From contig KZ111149.1 in NCBI GenBank assembly GCA_002077045.2, positions 1,277,947 to 1,341,946 on the forward strand: 64,000 nucleotides of DNA, given 5' to 3'. The stretch comes from Rachicladosporium sp. CCFEE 5018. Its lineage: Eukaryota; Ascomycota; Dothideomycetes; Cladosporiales; Cladosporiaceae. Shown here piece by piece: positions 11,196 through 20,658 of this stretch (positions are counted from its first letter, which is position 1; the number at the start of each line of letters is the position of its first letter). The notes under the pieces are model-generated. The model did not search any database. It saw nothing but the letters and a program-made list of their open reading frames with translations, and was not told the origin of the DNA. The translations under genes and the position numbers were made by a program.

Positions 11196-12500
11196 CTACA
11201 GCTTCTCACCGTCTTTCACCCCATTCCGTTCTCTCCACTCATCGTACAGCGCCGTCCCATAATCACCCCTGTTCGGCAACCTCTGTATGGTATGTATATG
11301 GTACTTCTTAGGCAGCGCATTTGCCAGCCACACTCCATTGTGATGATCAAATTCATTCATCACAATCGGGCTATGCACTCGGTAGTAGAATGGTGTCTTG
11401 TCGTTCACTGGTCCAATCCAAGCAAAGTAAGTTTCGTCAACGTACTTCTCCACTCTCTTCAGGAACAACTCCTTCGGTGCCGCCGGCAGTATCTCATTGA
11501 AGATACCCACGATCCCGAGCAAAGCTGTTCGCTGTCCGGCATCGAGATCAGAGCCAGCAATACCTGCGAAAGGTACGACTCGATTATCTTGGTGCGCGCC
11601 ACCTAAGCCTCGGAGATCTGCTGGGTTCCAACACCCCTTTCCCATACTCGACCCATCGATATCGTTGATATCGCCTTTGATCGTCGCGTCTTTCTGCTGC
11701 TCCGGTGAGAGACTCCTCATGAACGCCAGACCCGCGGCTTCCTCCTTTACCAACACCTGTCTGCCCTTCTCCGGTCCTTCGTCAATCACATTCGGCTCTG
11801 CGCCCACAAAGAATGGCCCTATCACCATCTCGCCGGCCAGCGAGAAGACATTCAGACATAAATGGTGCCCAAACAGATTGAACCCCCAAGGGCCATCCTC
11901 GCTCGGCTCACCGAAGAGGCAGAAGTGGTAGGAATCAGCACTCAATACATTTCGCAACGTCGTCAATTCCCCAAGAAAAGCGTTCGTCAGCATCGCCGTC
12001 CAGATCTTCTCATAGCCTTCTGGCGATAGAGTCGCTTTAAGCAGATCGTGCACAGCTTTGCGCAGGGAGGAGGACATGTCTTCGAGTCGAACACCAGAAT
12101 CTACAATGATGACTTCCGGGTTCGACCAGCTTCTCCATTCCTTTGCGTTTACGGGATAGCGCATTGCTTTCCTTTCGTCTGCAGACGCAGCTTCGATTAC
12201 CGCGTTAGCTGCCTTGACCATCTCTGTCGTTGGGCCATTGGCAGAAGGTTCAGCATGCCATATGTCAGGTCGGACAGTGCCGTCCGTCGTGAATCCAAGA
12301 TAGGGTTTCTTATAGTTCTCTAGCCAGCCGCGGGCTACAGGCACGAGGAAGATGGACTCGTTTGCGAGGACATCTTTCGAGTGCGTTCGAGCATCTCGAT
12401 CGGAAGGGTGTAGACGGGGATGGTCTAGCGGAATAAGGTAGTCTCTGAAGTTCCCTGAAGTCTCGACGATTTTGTTGTGGGAGGCGAGATCGTTGGCCAT
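11196..12500 (-). CDS. DUF3500 family protein
   Basis: A 434-residue intronless frame from ATG 12500; the frame extends upstream only to non-ATG codons. Conserved DUF3500 features are visible toward the C-terminus: the Gly/His stretch LRGLGGAHQDNRV, FYYRVHSP, the NEFDHHNGVWLAN segment and HIHTIQRLPNRGDYG. Together they supply several His/Asp residues that could form an active site. DUF3500 proteins occur in bacteria and fungi; no reaction is firmly assigned to my knowledge. No signal peptide is apparent at the chosen start. The gene is divergent from an FAD monooxygenase with 361 bp between starts, which suggests joint control in a small catabolic or secondary-metabolic unit. That link is inference. 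Confidence 0.85.
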   Translation of the reverse strand: MANDLASHNKIVETSGNFRDYLIPLDHPRLHPSDRDARTHSKDVLANESIFLVPVARGWLENYKKPYLGFTTDGTVRPDIWHAEPSANGPTTEMVKAANAVIEAASADERKAMRYPVNAKEWRSWSNPEVIIVDSGVRLEDMSSSLRKAVHDLLKATLSPEGYEKIWTAMLTNAFLGELTTLRNVLSADSYHFCLFGEPSEDGPWGFNLFGHHLCLNVFSLAGEMVIGPFFVGAEPNVIDEGPEKGRQVLVKEEAAGLAFMRSLSPEQQKDATIKGDINDIDGSSMGKGCWNPADLRGLGGAHQDNRVVPFAGIAGSDLDAGQRTALLGIVGIFNEILPAAPKELFLKRVEKYVDETYFAWIGPVNDKTPFYYRVHSPIVMNEFDHHNGVWLANALPKKYHIHTIQRLPNRGDYGTALYDEWRERNGVKDGEKL

Positions 12501-12861
12501 GCTGTTACGGAGTGCCTTCGTAGTATTAGCTGCAGAGGCTTGTTTTGTCGGAGTACATATACGTAGACCCAGACTGTACGGACTAGACTGAAGGGAAGAG
12601 AAATGTGTCACCTTACGCTACCTATCGATGATATGCATTGCTGTCCAATGTAGAGAAGATCCATGAGACCAGTCTCTGTCTTCAATTGCCGTCACCTTCA
12701 TGTCGCCCCACCACTATGCGGGGCATCACGGCTGCGAGGGACCTGCCCTAATACACGGTGCATACCCTAAGGCATTGCACTCTGCCGAAGAGCTATGTGT
12801 ATAAATCGAATCGCCATCTATCTCTCGAAGATGGCCGAAGTGAATCTTGTTCTCATGTCCA
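12501..12861. promoter_or_regulatory. Divergent promoter region, DUF3500 / FAD monooxygenase
   Basis: 361 bp between two outward-facing start codons. A TATAAAT element at 12800-12806 sits 56-62 bp before the monooxygenase ATG at 12862, a usual distance in filamentous fungi. No other element was recognised. Confidence 0.4.
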
Positions 12862-14223
12862 ATGGCTGACAGCAGCCCGAAGAAGGCGGCAGTCGCCCTC
12901 AGCATTACGATCATCGGCGCCGGACTCGGTGGACTAAGTGCGGCGATATCCTGCGCCTTAGCAGGTCACAATGTGCTTGTCCTCGAGGGAGCGAAGCAGC
13001 TAGCTGAGGTACGCTACTGTCAATCATACGTACGAAAGTTATGCTGATATTGTCTCGAGATCGGCGCCGGGCTCCAGATCACTCCCAATGCCTCCCGCCT
13101 CTTCGCACAATGGGACATTCTCGAGCGTCTTCGGCCTCTAGCAGCAGAGCCTACATATCTAGCCGTTCGCCGCTACTCAGATGGCAAAATGATGTCGCTT
13201 ACCGAGGACTTCAACGGGGACATGATGCGGAAGTACGGTGCGCCGTTCTGGGACTTGCACAGGGTTGACTTACAGAGGATGATGTATGATCGCGCGATAG
13301 AGCTTGGGGTGGAAGTCAGACTGGGTGCGAGGCTGGCGGATATAGATTTTGAGAAGCCGAGCCTAACACTCGAGGGCGGGGAGTCCCTGGAGGCGGACCT
13401 GCTGGTGGGCGCGGATGGGCTGTGGTCAAAGTGCAGGGAGAGGTTTCTGGCTACGAAGGGGATGAGCGATGCGCCGTTGCCGACTGGCGATCTGGCTTAT
13501 CGGATCGTGCTGAAGGCTGACGAGATCGAGGACACGGAGCTCAGGGACTGGATCAAGAACGCCAGTGTGAACTTCTGGGCTGGACCTGGGGCACATGTCG
13601 TGGCTTATAGTCTAAGGGGAGGAGAGATGTTCAATATCGTGCTGCTACAGCCTGATGACCTGCCTGAGGGCGTTGCGAGACAGGCTGGGTCGGCGAGTGA
13701 GATGAGGGAGCTGTTCAAGGGGTGGGACCCGGTTCTTACACGATTTTTGGATCACGTTAAGGAGGTGGACAAGTGGAAGCTGATGCATCGGCCTGAGCTT
13801 GATAGCTGGGTGAGTGAGAAGAGCAACTTCGTCTTCCTCGGCGATGCGTGTCATCCGATGCTGCCGTATCTCGCTCAAGGTGCAAACTCATCCCTTGAAG
13901 ACGGAGCTGTGCTGGGCCATGTTCTCGCAGCGCTGGAAGCGAAGCAGCAGCTCCCACAAGCACTTGCGATGTACCAGCAGCTGCGGAAGAAGCGAGGCGA
14001 GGCTATCGTGCGAGAGACCTTTGCTCAGAGGCACGACTTCCACATGCCAGACGGGCCCGAACAGGAGGAGCGCGACAAGCTCATGCTCTCGAAACTGGGC
14101 AAGAAGATCGACGTCAAGTTTCCTTCGCGGTGGCAGTGCGAGTCGGAGGTACAGCCTTGGCTGTATGGCTACGATGCGAAAGCTGAGACGGAGGCTGCAC
14201 TGGAGGCATCGCCCTATACATGA
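12862..14223 (+). CDS. FAD-dependent monooxygenase, salicylate hydroxylase-like
   Basis: Two exons: 12862-13008 and 13060-14223, with a 51 bp intron (donor GTACGC, branch CTGAT, acceptor GAG) that preserves frame; 436 residues. The N-terminus carries the Rossmann FAD motif IIGAGLGGLSAAI followed by LVLEGAK. The NAD(P)H/FAD 'DG' motif is VGADGLWSKCR, and the FAD ribityl 'GD' motif is FLGDACHPMLPYLAQGAN. These three in this order define group A flavoprotein hydroxylases. Likely reaction: NAD(P)H- and O2-dependent hydroxylation or decarboxylative hydroxylation of an aromatic acid in the cytosol. An ATG 15 bp upstream (12847) is an alternative start. It is divergent from the DUF3500 gene. Substrate cannot be told from sequence. 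Confidence 0.88.
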
Positions 14224-14765
14224 GTGGCCCTGCGATGACAATTTCAGACGCGAATGATCGCAGCACTCGCACCTCCAAGGCAAGTGCTCTCCTACACGAG
14301 CTCGATCCGTTCCTTCTGGTATCCGGATTTGCGTCACTGAAGAGCTGGGACCATGGCTATATGATGCTCAAGCGGATCCGTCTCGCGGTGTTGGAGAGCT
14401 TGAGGACCTTGGAGATTCTACTCGGCCTCTCTCGCCACAAAACGCTCTCGTCAAGATGGCCGTTCGCCAGGCTCCAGGAGAGAAGGGAGTGGCAAGCTCG
14501 GCACCCGTCATATGGACACGATGCATGTGTGCTGGGTACAGATTTGAAGAAGTGCTCCTGAGCGTACGTACGTTAAGTAAGCATTGTCTCAGTTTGTGTA
14601 TTTCCGTCTCATCGCCTGAGCTCATCGGAGCTGCCGGCTTGCCTCGGTCTGATCCCTGCCGAAGATCGTGCGTAACGCTGCAGGTGAGCTCTCATCTTTT
14701 TGCAGTCGCGTGGTTGAGGCATGTGAACGCAACCGAAGACGGTCTTGTAGTCGCACTACGAGTTC
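14224..14765. other. Intergenic region upstream of GPD1
   Basis: About 540 bp between two plus-strand genes. It holds short frames with no family resemblance and presumably the GPD1 promoter. No clear TATA box or heat-shock/STRE cluster was seen. Confidence 0.45.
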
Positions 14766-16253
14766 ATGAGTATAGAAAGAAGCTGTAGCTTACTTCGACC
14801 CGTCCGTTCGTTGTTGCTACGCCCAGTCCCTCACCAGTCCATTCGTTCTTTCTTCACAGCTCCCAACACCCGCAATCGCACTTTCCACCGCATACAGTCT
14901 CTAGGTAGAGCTTCACAAGTCGACCCTCAACATTGCATAGCTGTGCATCACCTTGAACGACACTCCCGACCATTCGCGGACATGGCGGGCACATCTCTCG
15001 CCGCGCACTCTCGAAAGCACAAGGTCGCTGTGATAGGATCCGGGAACTGGGGCACCACAATCGCCAAAGTCATAGCCGAGAACACCAAAGAGCATGGCGA
15101 CATCTTCGAGCCTGAGGTCCACATGTGGGTATTCGAGGAGGAGTACAGCATCCCCAAGGACAGCAAGCACGCCAACTCAGACCTCGCATCAGGAAAGCAG
15201 AAGCTCACACACCTCATCAACTCGCTACACGAGAACTTCAAGTACCTGCCTGGCATAGCACTACCTCACAATGTTGTCGCAACGTCAGACATTGCAGAAG
15301 CTGCGAAAGACGCCACGATCCTCATCTTCAACCTTCCTCACCAGTTCATTGCGCGAGCATGCCAGAATCTTCAGGGCAAGATCGTCCCCTACGCCAGAGG
15401 AATAAGCTGCATCAAAGGTGTCGAAGTCAACGACGAGGGCTGCGAGCTCTTCTCGGACAGCATCGGTCAAAAGCTGGGGATCTACTGCGGCGCCTTGAGT
15501 GGCGCTAACATAGCGAACGAGATCGCGCTTGAGAAGTTCTCCGAAACGACAGTAGCCTACGACCCTCCCGCCATGGACTCCCAAAACCCCACGCCTCAAG
15601 GCTCGCCCAAGACATCCTCCACAAATCTCCCCCAACTAGTCTTCGAAGACAAGCCAGCGCCCACGAAGAAGAAGACTCCCCTCCAAGCCCTCCCCTCCGA
15701 ATTCCCACCCCTACATCACAAGAACATGAAGAAGCTGTTCCACCGTCCTTACTTCCACGTCCGGATGGTCTCAGACGTCGCCGGTGTCTCCCTCGGCGGA
15801 GCGCTAAAGAACATCGTCGCACTGGCAGCAGGCTTCGTAGATGGTCTAGGCTGGGGCGACAATGCGAAGGCTGCTGTGATGCGCGTGGGTATCATGGAAT
15901 CAGTACGTTTCGGCAAGACATTTTTCGCCGACAGCGTCCGCACAGAGACTTTCACCGAGGAGTCCTGCGGCGTGGCAGATCTGATCACGAGTTGTAGCGG
16001 AGGCAGGAACTTCCGCTGCGCGAAGATGAGCGTGCAAGAGGGGAAGCCTATCGCGGAGATCGAGGAACGAGAGCTGAATGGGCAGAAGTTGCAGGGTACG
16101 AGCACGGCGTATGAAGTTCACAGCTTCCTGCTGAAGCAGGGGATGGAGAAGGAGTTCCCGCTATTTACGGCGGTGTGGAGTATACTTGAGGACAAGAACA
16201 GGCCGGAGGATATACCGCATCTGCTTGAGCCGGCGACGGCGGAGAAGGAATGA
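14766..16253 (+). CDS. GPD1: NAD-dependent glycerol-3-phosphate dehydrogenase
   Basis: Intronless frame of 495 residues from ATG 14766; a second in-frame ATG at 14982 gives a 423-residue form beginning MAGTSLAAHSRKHKVAVIG. The NAD-binding motif VIGSGNWGTTIAK begins just after it. Conserved G3PDH stretches follow: NLPHQF, GALSGANIANEIA, the catalytic-Lys region DVAGVSLGGALKNIVAL and ADLITSCSGGRNFRCA. It reduces dihydroxyacetone phosphate to glycerol-3-phosphate with NADH, supplying glycerol for osmotic balance and lipids. The extra 72 N-terminal residues are rich in Arg, Ser, Leu and poor in acids, as in mitochondrial presequences. A Ser/Pro/Lys-rich insertion of about 40 residues follows VAYDPP; filamentous fungal homologues have an insertion here too. 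Confidence 0.93.
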   Translation: MSIERSCSLLRPVRSLLLRPVPHQSIRSFFTAPNTRNRTFHRIQSLGRASQVDPQHCIAVHHLERHSRPFADMAGTSLAAHSRKHKVAVIGSGNWGTTIAKVIAENTKEHGDIFEPEVHMWVFEEEYSIPKDSKHANSDLASGKQKLTHLINSLHENFKYLPGIALPHNVVATSDIAEAAKDATILIFNLPHQFIARACQNLQGKIVPYARGISCIKGVEVNDEGCELFSDSIGQKLGIYCGALSGANIANEIALEKFSETTVAYDPPAMDSQNPTPQGSPKTSSTNLPQLVFEDKPAPTKKKTPLQALPSEFPPLHHKNMKKLFHRPYFHVRMVSDVAGVSLGGALKNIVALAAGFVDGLGWGDNAKAAVMRVGIMESVRFGKTFFADSVRTETFTEESCGVADLITSCSGGRNFRCAKMSVQEGKPIAEIEERELNGQKLQGTSTAYEVHSFLLKQGMEKEFPLFTAVWSILEDKNRPEDIPHLLEPATAEKE

Positions 16254-16453
16254 CTGGGACGGCAAGAGACCTCGGGGCGCGCACAGGAGGCGGAGGCTCA
16301 TGGCGGGACGGTCGGCGGTGAGGGCCGCCTACGGGCATGCTTGTGATGGCACTCTGTGAGCTGGGCGGTCTCGCAATGGCTCATCTGAGGTGATACTTGA
16401 TCGCTGAGGTCTGCGATTAGGAGGCAAAAGTCGCTATGACATTATGTACATGA

Positions 16454-18895
16454 TTACTTGAGCTTTAGCTTAGCGAAGATATCATGTCTCGCGAAGAAGG
16501 ATCGATTCCTCTTGCCAAACACATCTGCAATCGATGTCAGTCCAGACTCAGTATCGTCCCGCAGTGAAAGGACTACTCACACATCGGTATCGCGAGCAAG
16601 CAAATCACCACCTGCACCGACGAAATTGCCATAAAGACTGGCTTGACGCCGTTCTGCACCAGCCACCCATATCCGCTATATGTCAGCCCGAACGAGAATA
16701 TGTTCTTGAACACCAGTAAGCAGGTGAACGCCTCGATCGCGATCTCGCGATGTGCATCGACGATGTACAACGCTGAAGCAACAGCACCAAGCACCATACC
16801 CATGACCTCAAGCGCGAAGAAGAAGTCAGGCCAGAACCAACCGTAGACCGGCGTATTGCTGGATGTGATTCCAAAGCCGTACAGGCCAGCACAGCCGAAG
16901 ATGAGCTGGGGAATGACTAGTACCAGACGAAATTCGGGTTCGTATATGCCTTTGTTGAGGCGTGTCATCCACTTTGCTGAGCTGTCCGACAGCACACCAG
17001 CGAGAAGGAAGCCGAGCAGCGCGCCGACGAAGGCACCGGTGTACATGTAGCCCGTCTTAACTTCGTCGAAGAAGAGTGGTGGGCCGAGCATGATGGCTGC
17101 GAGGACTATACCTATTAGGACGGTCCAGCCGATCATCATGCCTTGGATCAACATCATCATGAGGATCCCTGGGTGGAAGAAAAGAGGGAAGGGGCGAAGG
17201 AGGAGCTTGCCGAATGACTCGTCGGTCTTGCGGCCGTTGAAAGGCATGAGGCCTTCGCGGGTGATGAGTGGCTGCTTGGGCATCGTGTGAGCTGCATCAT
17301 CGGTATGAGACTCAACGGCGTCGTTAGGAGATTTGGACTTGAGCTCGTGACCGCTCTCGTACGAGTCGCGCTTGTCGGTGATGTAGGTATCGGTGTTGAG
17401 GCTGTCGTCGCGGCGGTAGGCAGTCTCAGGCACCAGGAGTACCACCAGTGGGAAGAGGAGCGCGCCAAAGATCGCGATGAAGTAGAAGGACCACTGCCAG
17501 CCGATGCTCGCAGTAAGCTTGCCAACAATGACTGGTGTGAAGAATGCGCCACCGAACAAGCTCAAGTTCGTCAGTGCCATTCGCTTGCCTNNNNNNNNNN
17601 NNNNNNNNNNNNNNNNNNNNNNNNNNNNNNNNNNNNNNNNNNNNNNNNNNNNNNNNNNNNNNNNNNNNNNNNNNNNNNNNNNNNNNNNNNGTCATCCACT
17701 TTGCTGAGCTGTCCGACAGCACACCAGCGAGAAGGAAGCCGAGCAGCGCGCCGACGAAGGCACCGGTGTACATGTAGCCCGTCTTAACTTCGTCGAAGAA
17801 GAGTGGTGGGCCGAGCATGATGGCTGCGAGGACTATACCTATTAGGACGGTCCAGCCGATCATCATGCCTTGGATCAACATCATCATGAGGATCCCTGGG
17901 TGGAAGAAAAGAGGGAAGGGGCGAAGGAGGAGCTTGCCGAATGACTCGTCGGTCTTGCGGCCGTTGAAAGGCATGAGGCCTTCGCGGGTGATGAGTGGCT
18001 GCTTGGGCATCGTGTGAGCTGCATCGTCGGTATGAGACTCAACGGCGTCGTTAGGCGATTTGGACTTGAGCTCGTGACCGCTCTCGTACGAGTCGCGCTT
18101 GTCGGTTATGTAGGTATCGGTGTTGAGGCTGTCGTCGCGGCGGTAGGCAGTCTCAGGCACCAGGAGTACCACCAGTGGGAAGAGGAGCGCGCCAAAGATC
18201 GCGATGAAGTAGAAGGGCCACTGCCAGCCGATGCTCGCAGTAAGCTTGCCAACAATGACTGGTGTGAAGAATGCGCCACCGAACAAGCTCAAGTTCGTCA
18301 GTGCCATTCGCTTGCCTCTCTCGTGCACGAAGTATAGATCTCCCACGCTCGCGTTGACTAGTGCCTCGAACGGAGCGAGACCGACGCCCTGGAAGAAGCG
18401 TGCTGCCATCAAGCTGTTGAAGTTGTGATTTGACGCGCCGCCCCATATTGAAGAGAGGATAATGATCAAGGTCCCGAGGAGGTAGAGATGTCGCTTCCCC
18501 CAGACACGCGCACTTGGCACGAAGATGAATCCAGCAATGCCCACGCCGAGTACATGATACCCAGTGAGAAGCGCGATCTCGTTGAATGGTCTCCGGAAGT
18601 ACAGCGTAAGGGTCAATGTATTCGCCGCGAGCAACGGCGAGAGTGTACTCGCGATGACCGACCACAGACAGAGGATGGCGGTGATGAGGTCGCGTCGCCA
18701 GAGTGGCAGGTTCAACGGATCCTTAGGGTCGTTCGAAGGTTGTGGCACCAATATTACTCCCTCTTTACTCGTCTTCAGCTTTGCTTGTCCTGACTGTGCT
18801 CTGACCCCTGCTGCGAGCTCGTCCAAGTCCTCCAGGGTCGCTGTGCCGGGCACATGCTCGAGGTTGCTGTGGTCTTTGAGGACTCCGAGCCCCAT
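16454..18895 (-). CDS. MFS transporter, DHA1 type, interrupted by an artificial gap
   Basis: Start ATG 18895 begins MGLGVLKDHSNLEHVPGT, a familiar opening of fungal DHA1 transporters. Membrane helices flank an MFS cytoplasmic loop motif (SARVWGKRHLYLLG), and a long acidic hydrophilic loop (about residues 260-320) separates the two six-helix halves. The last intron is 16525-16580 (donor GTGAGT, branch CTGAC, acceptor GCAG); the final exon 16524-16454 encodes VFGKRNRSFFARHDIFAK and the stop. A run of 100 N at 17591-17690 breaks the frame, but 17691-18317 repeats 16964-17590, so collapsing the overlap gives one intact transporter. Likely a proton-coupled exporter of drugs, polyamines or small metabolites at the plasma membrane; substrate unknown. 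A start at 19036 would rest on a non-conserved leader. Confidence 0.85.
16964..17590. repeat. Contig-end overlap, left copy (assembly duplicate)
   Basis: 627 bp identical in length to 17691-18317 with no indels and four mismatches (17299 A/G, 17329 A/C, 17380 G/T, 17490 A/G). It ends exactly at the N run. Best read as unmerged overlapping contigs, not a genomic duplication. Confidence 0.9.
17591..17690. other. Assembly gap of 100 N, probably spurious
   Basis: Exactly 100 unknown bases, a conventional scaffold spacer. The sequence that follows restarts 627 bp back inside the preceding contig, so the true gap length is negative. Confidence 0.9.
17691..18317. repeat. Contig-end overlap, right copy (assembly duplicate)
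   Basis: Partner of 16964-17590, beginning exactly after the N run. Of the four differences, three are silent in the transporter and one changes Ser (left) to Pro (right) in the W-x-FYFIAIFGALL helix. Confidence 0.9.
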
Positions 18896-19707
18896 GGCGA
18901 CCGTGATTCGCTCGTAAGCGGCTTGTCGAGGAACGCGTGCAGATGGGAGACAAACATCGCGAAGAGGGACGGACGAATGGGGTGACTTTGGGTTGATCGA
19001 CACGCAAGCCACCATCGATTGGCTTTGGGGCCACAACTCGGGACGGCGGGATCTCGCAGCTGCCGAGCCTTATTCGGCAGTCTCCATTTGGCCAGACTCC
19101 ATCTCCTCAGCGTCGCACGAACGAAACGAAATACATCATTATCTTCGAGACTCCGATGGATTGGCTTTTTCCATGCTCGGCGTCTACGCGCATCCCGTGG
19201 CAGATCTCCCCCATGGCAACTCGGTTCAGAACGATACAACACGCTCGGCCCACAGACACCTGATACGCAAGTCTCAGATTCCCATTGTTCCTCTTCCACG
19301 GATTTCCCCTGATAGACTGCCTGTAGGAACCCTCAGATGCAGGCCACGCGGAATGGAGAGCTGTCCATGGAAAAATGATCTGGTTCTGCTAGAATTCGCG
19401 TGCACGCAGAGTCCTTTCGACTATGATAGCCACAGGTTTCCTCAGCGCAGTCGATTTCACGTTTTTGCTGTAGTCTGGCTTATTGTGCAAAGGAGCGGCG
19501 ATGTGACCTGTCGTTGTTGCAGCGTAGGCAGCCATCCGAAGTCAGGCCTGTCCGTTTGTCAGAGCAAAGCAGAGCCTCATCTGTTGCCGTTTGCTGCCCG
19601 CCCCTTGCGAAAGGACTAAAATCAGTATGTAAACACTCAATTCCTACATTTCTTTCCTCAGGAACACCCTCACCCCCGTCGAGCACAACCACTTCCACCA
19701 ATCCAAC
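18896..19707. other. Divergent intergenic region, no gene seen
   Basis: About 810 bp between the MFS transporter (-) and the gene at 19708 (+). Open frames here overlap each other on both strands and show no family resemblance. It presumably contains both promoters. Confidence 0.45.
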
Positions 19708-20400
19708 ATGGCACCCACAGGTGACGCAGTCAAGGACTGGGTCTGGTCCAATACCTCCAACGTGCACGTCGCCAACAACCGCGAATGGTTCACCATCTAC
19801 ACGCCTTTCTCCACCAACATCGGCTCAATCATGACCTTGGACACCAGCAAAGCAGAAGGCGTCGGTACTGTGGAGTTGGACATGCATCTCGAGCCCGACA
19901 CCGGCACTGGCGAGACGAAGACGCACAAGCTCATCCTCCACGACGTCCTCTACGCCCCTCATCACATCTGCAACATCTTCGCCAGCAGCGAGGTGCCGAA
20001 TTTGGAGATCAAAGCACGTGGCAAGTCCGTACCCGCCGGTCGACTCGAGGACGATACTACCGGTCAGTGCATTGGCCACCTCGATCTTGTCACGCTTTAC
20101 AAGCTTTGGCTGGTCGGCCAGCCAGCAGGTCAGAGCAGCTTGGATCCCACTGGACACTATGTCATCAACGCATACTGGCCCGGGGTCGATCGTCGCGCTT
20201 GGCAGCTTCACAACATCGCTACTGACGACGAGCCGTACACGAAGAAGGAGAAGGCTTGGTTGAAGAAGCACTGGGAGGATGAGTGGCACTTTGTGGTCTC
20301 TCATGGAGGTAAGATGTATGACGAAGAGAATCGACGCAAGGCACGCACGCAGGTGCGGACGACGATGGTTCATGAGAGGGTGGCCGCCATGTATCGTTGA
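19708..20400 (+). CDS. Domesticated Copia-type protease / beta-barrel domain protein
   Basis: 230 residues from an ATG in a C/A-rich leader. Residues about 9-100 resemble the aspartic-protease/beta-barrel part of Ty1-Copia polyproteins: DWVWSNTSNVHVANNREWF, then a GVGTVELDM strand and LILHDVLYAPHHICNIFAS, matching the retroelement pattern of W-x-DSG-SH, G-GTV-L and L-DVLY-P-CNL-S. The catalytic Asp-Ser-Gly is replaced by Ser-Asn-Thr, so peptidase activity is unlikely. The second half is a charged, Trp-rich helical region ending ERVAAMYR. No integrase, reverse transcriptase or LTR is near. It reads as a single host gene that kept one retroelement domain; similar stand-alone proteins occur in other ascomycetes from memory. 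Function unknown. Confidence 0.68.
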   Translation: MAPTGDAVKDWVWSNTSNVHVANNREWFTIYTPFSTNIGSIMTLDTSKAEGVGTVELDMHLEPDTGTGETKTHKLILHDVLYAPHHICNIFASSEVPNLEIKARGKSVPAGRLEDDTTGQCIGHLDLVTLYKLWLVGQPAGQSSLDPTGHYVINAYWPGVDRRAWQLHNIATDDEPYTKKEKAWLKKHWEDEWHFVVSHGGKMYDEENRRKARTQVRTTMVHERVAAMYR

Positions 20401-20658
20401 GCTGCATGAAGTGGACGGCGGCATCGAGGATGTCGTGGTGCTCACTCGCACAAGGTGATGGGCGATCGTGGGGAGTCGGTGGAGCATCATGGTGGCAGAG
20501 TGGGACCTGAAGGTGACGCAAGTGCCGACGGGCTCGAGTCGGCAGGGAGAACGGGACAATTATTCGCATATGGTAGTCAGTCAACATGCATGAGATCTAA
20601 ACGTATATCCTATATCGCCGCATCAGTATCTTGACCTGGTGAAGATCGTAAGAGCCCA

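Noticed and set aside
14766..16253. Ser/Pro-rich insertion in GPD1 as a novel domain
   Set aside because: Filamentous fungal homologues carry an insertion at the same loop.
16964..18317. Tandem duplication within an MFS transporter gene
   Set aside because: Both copies end exactly at a 100-N spacer with matching ends, so unmerged contig overlap is simpler.
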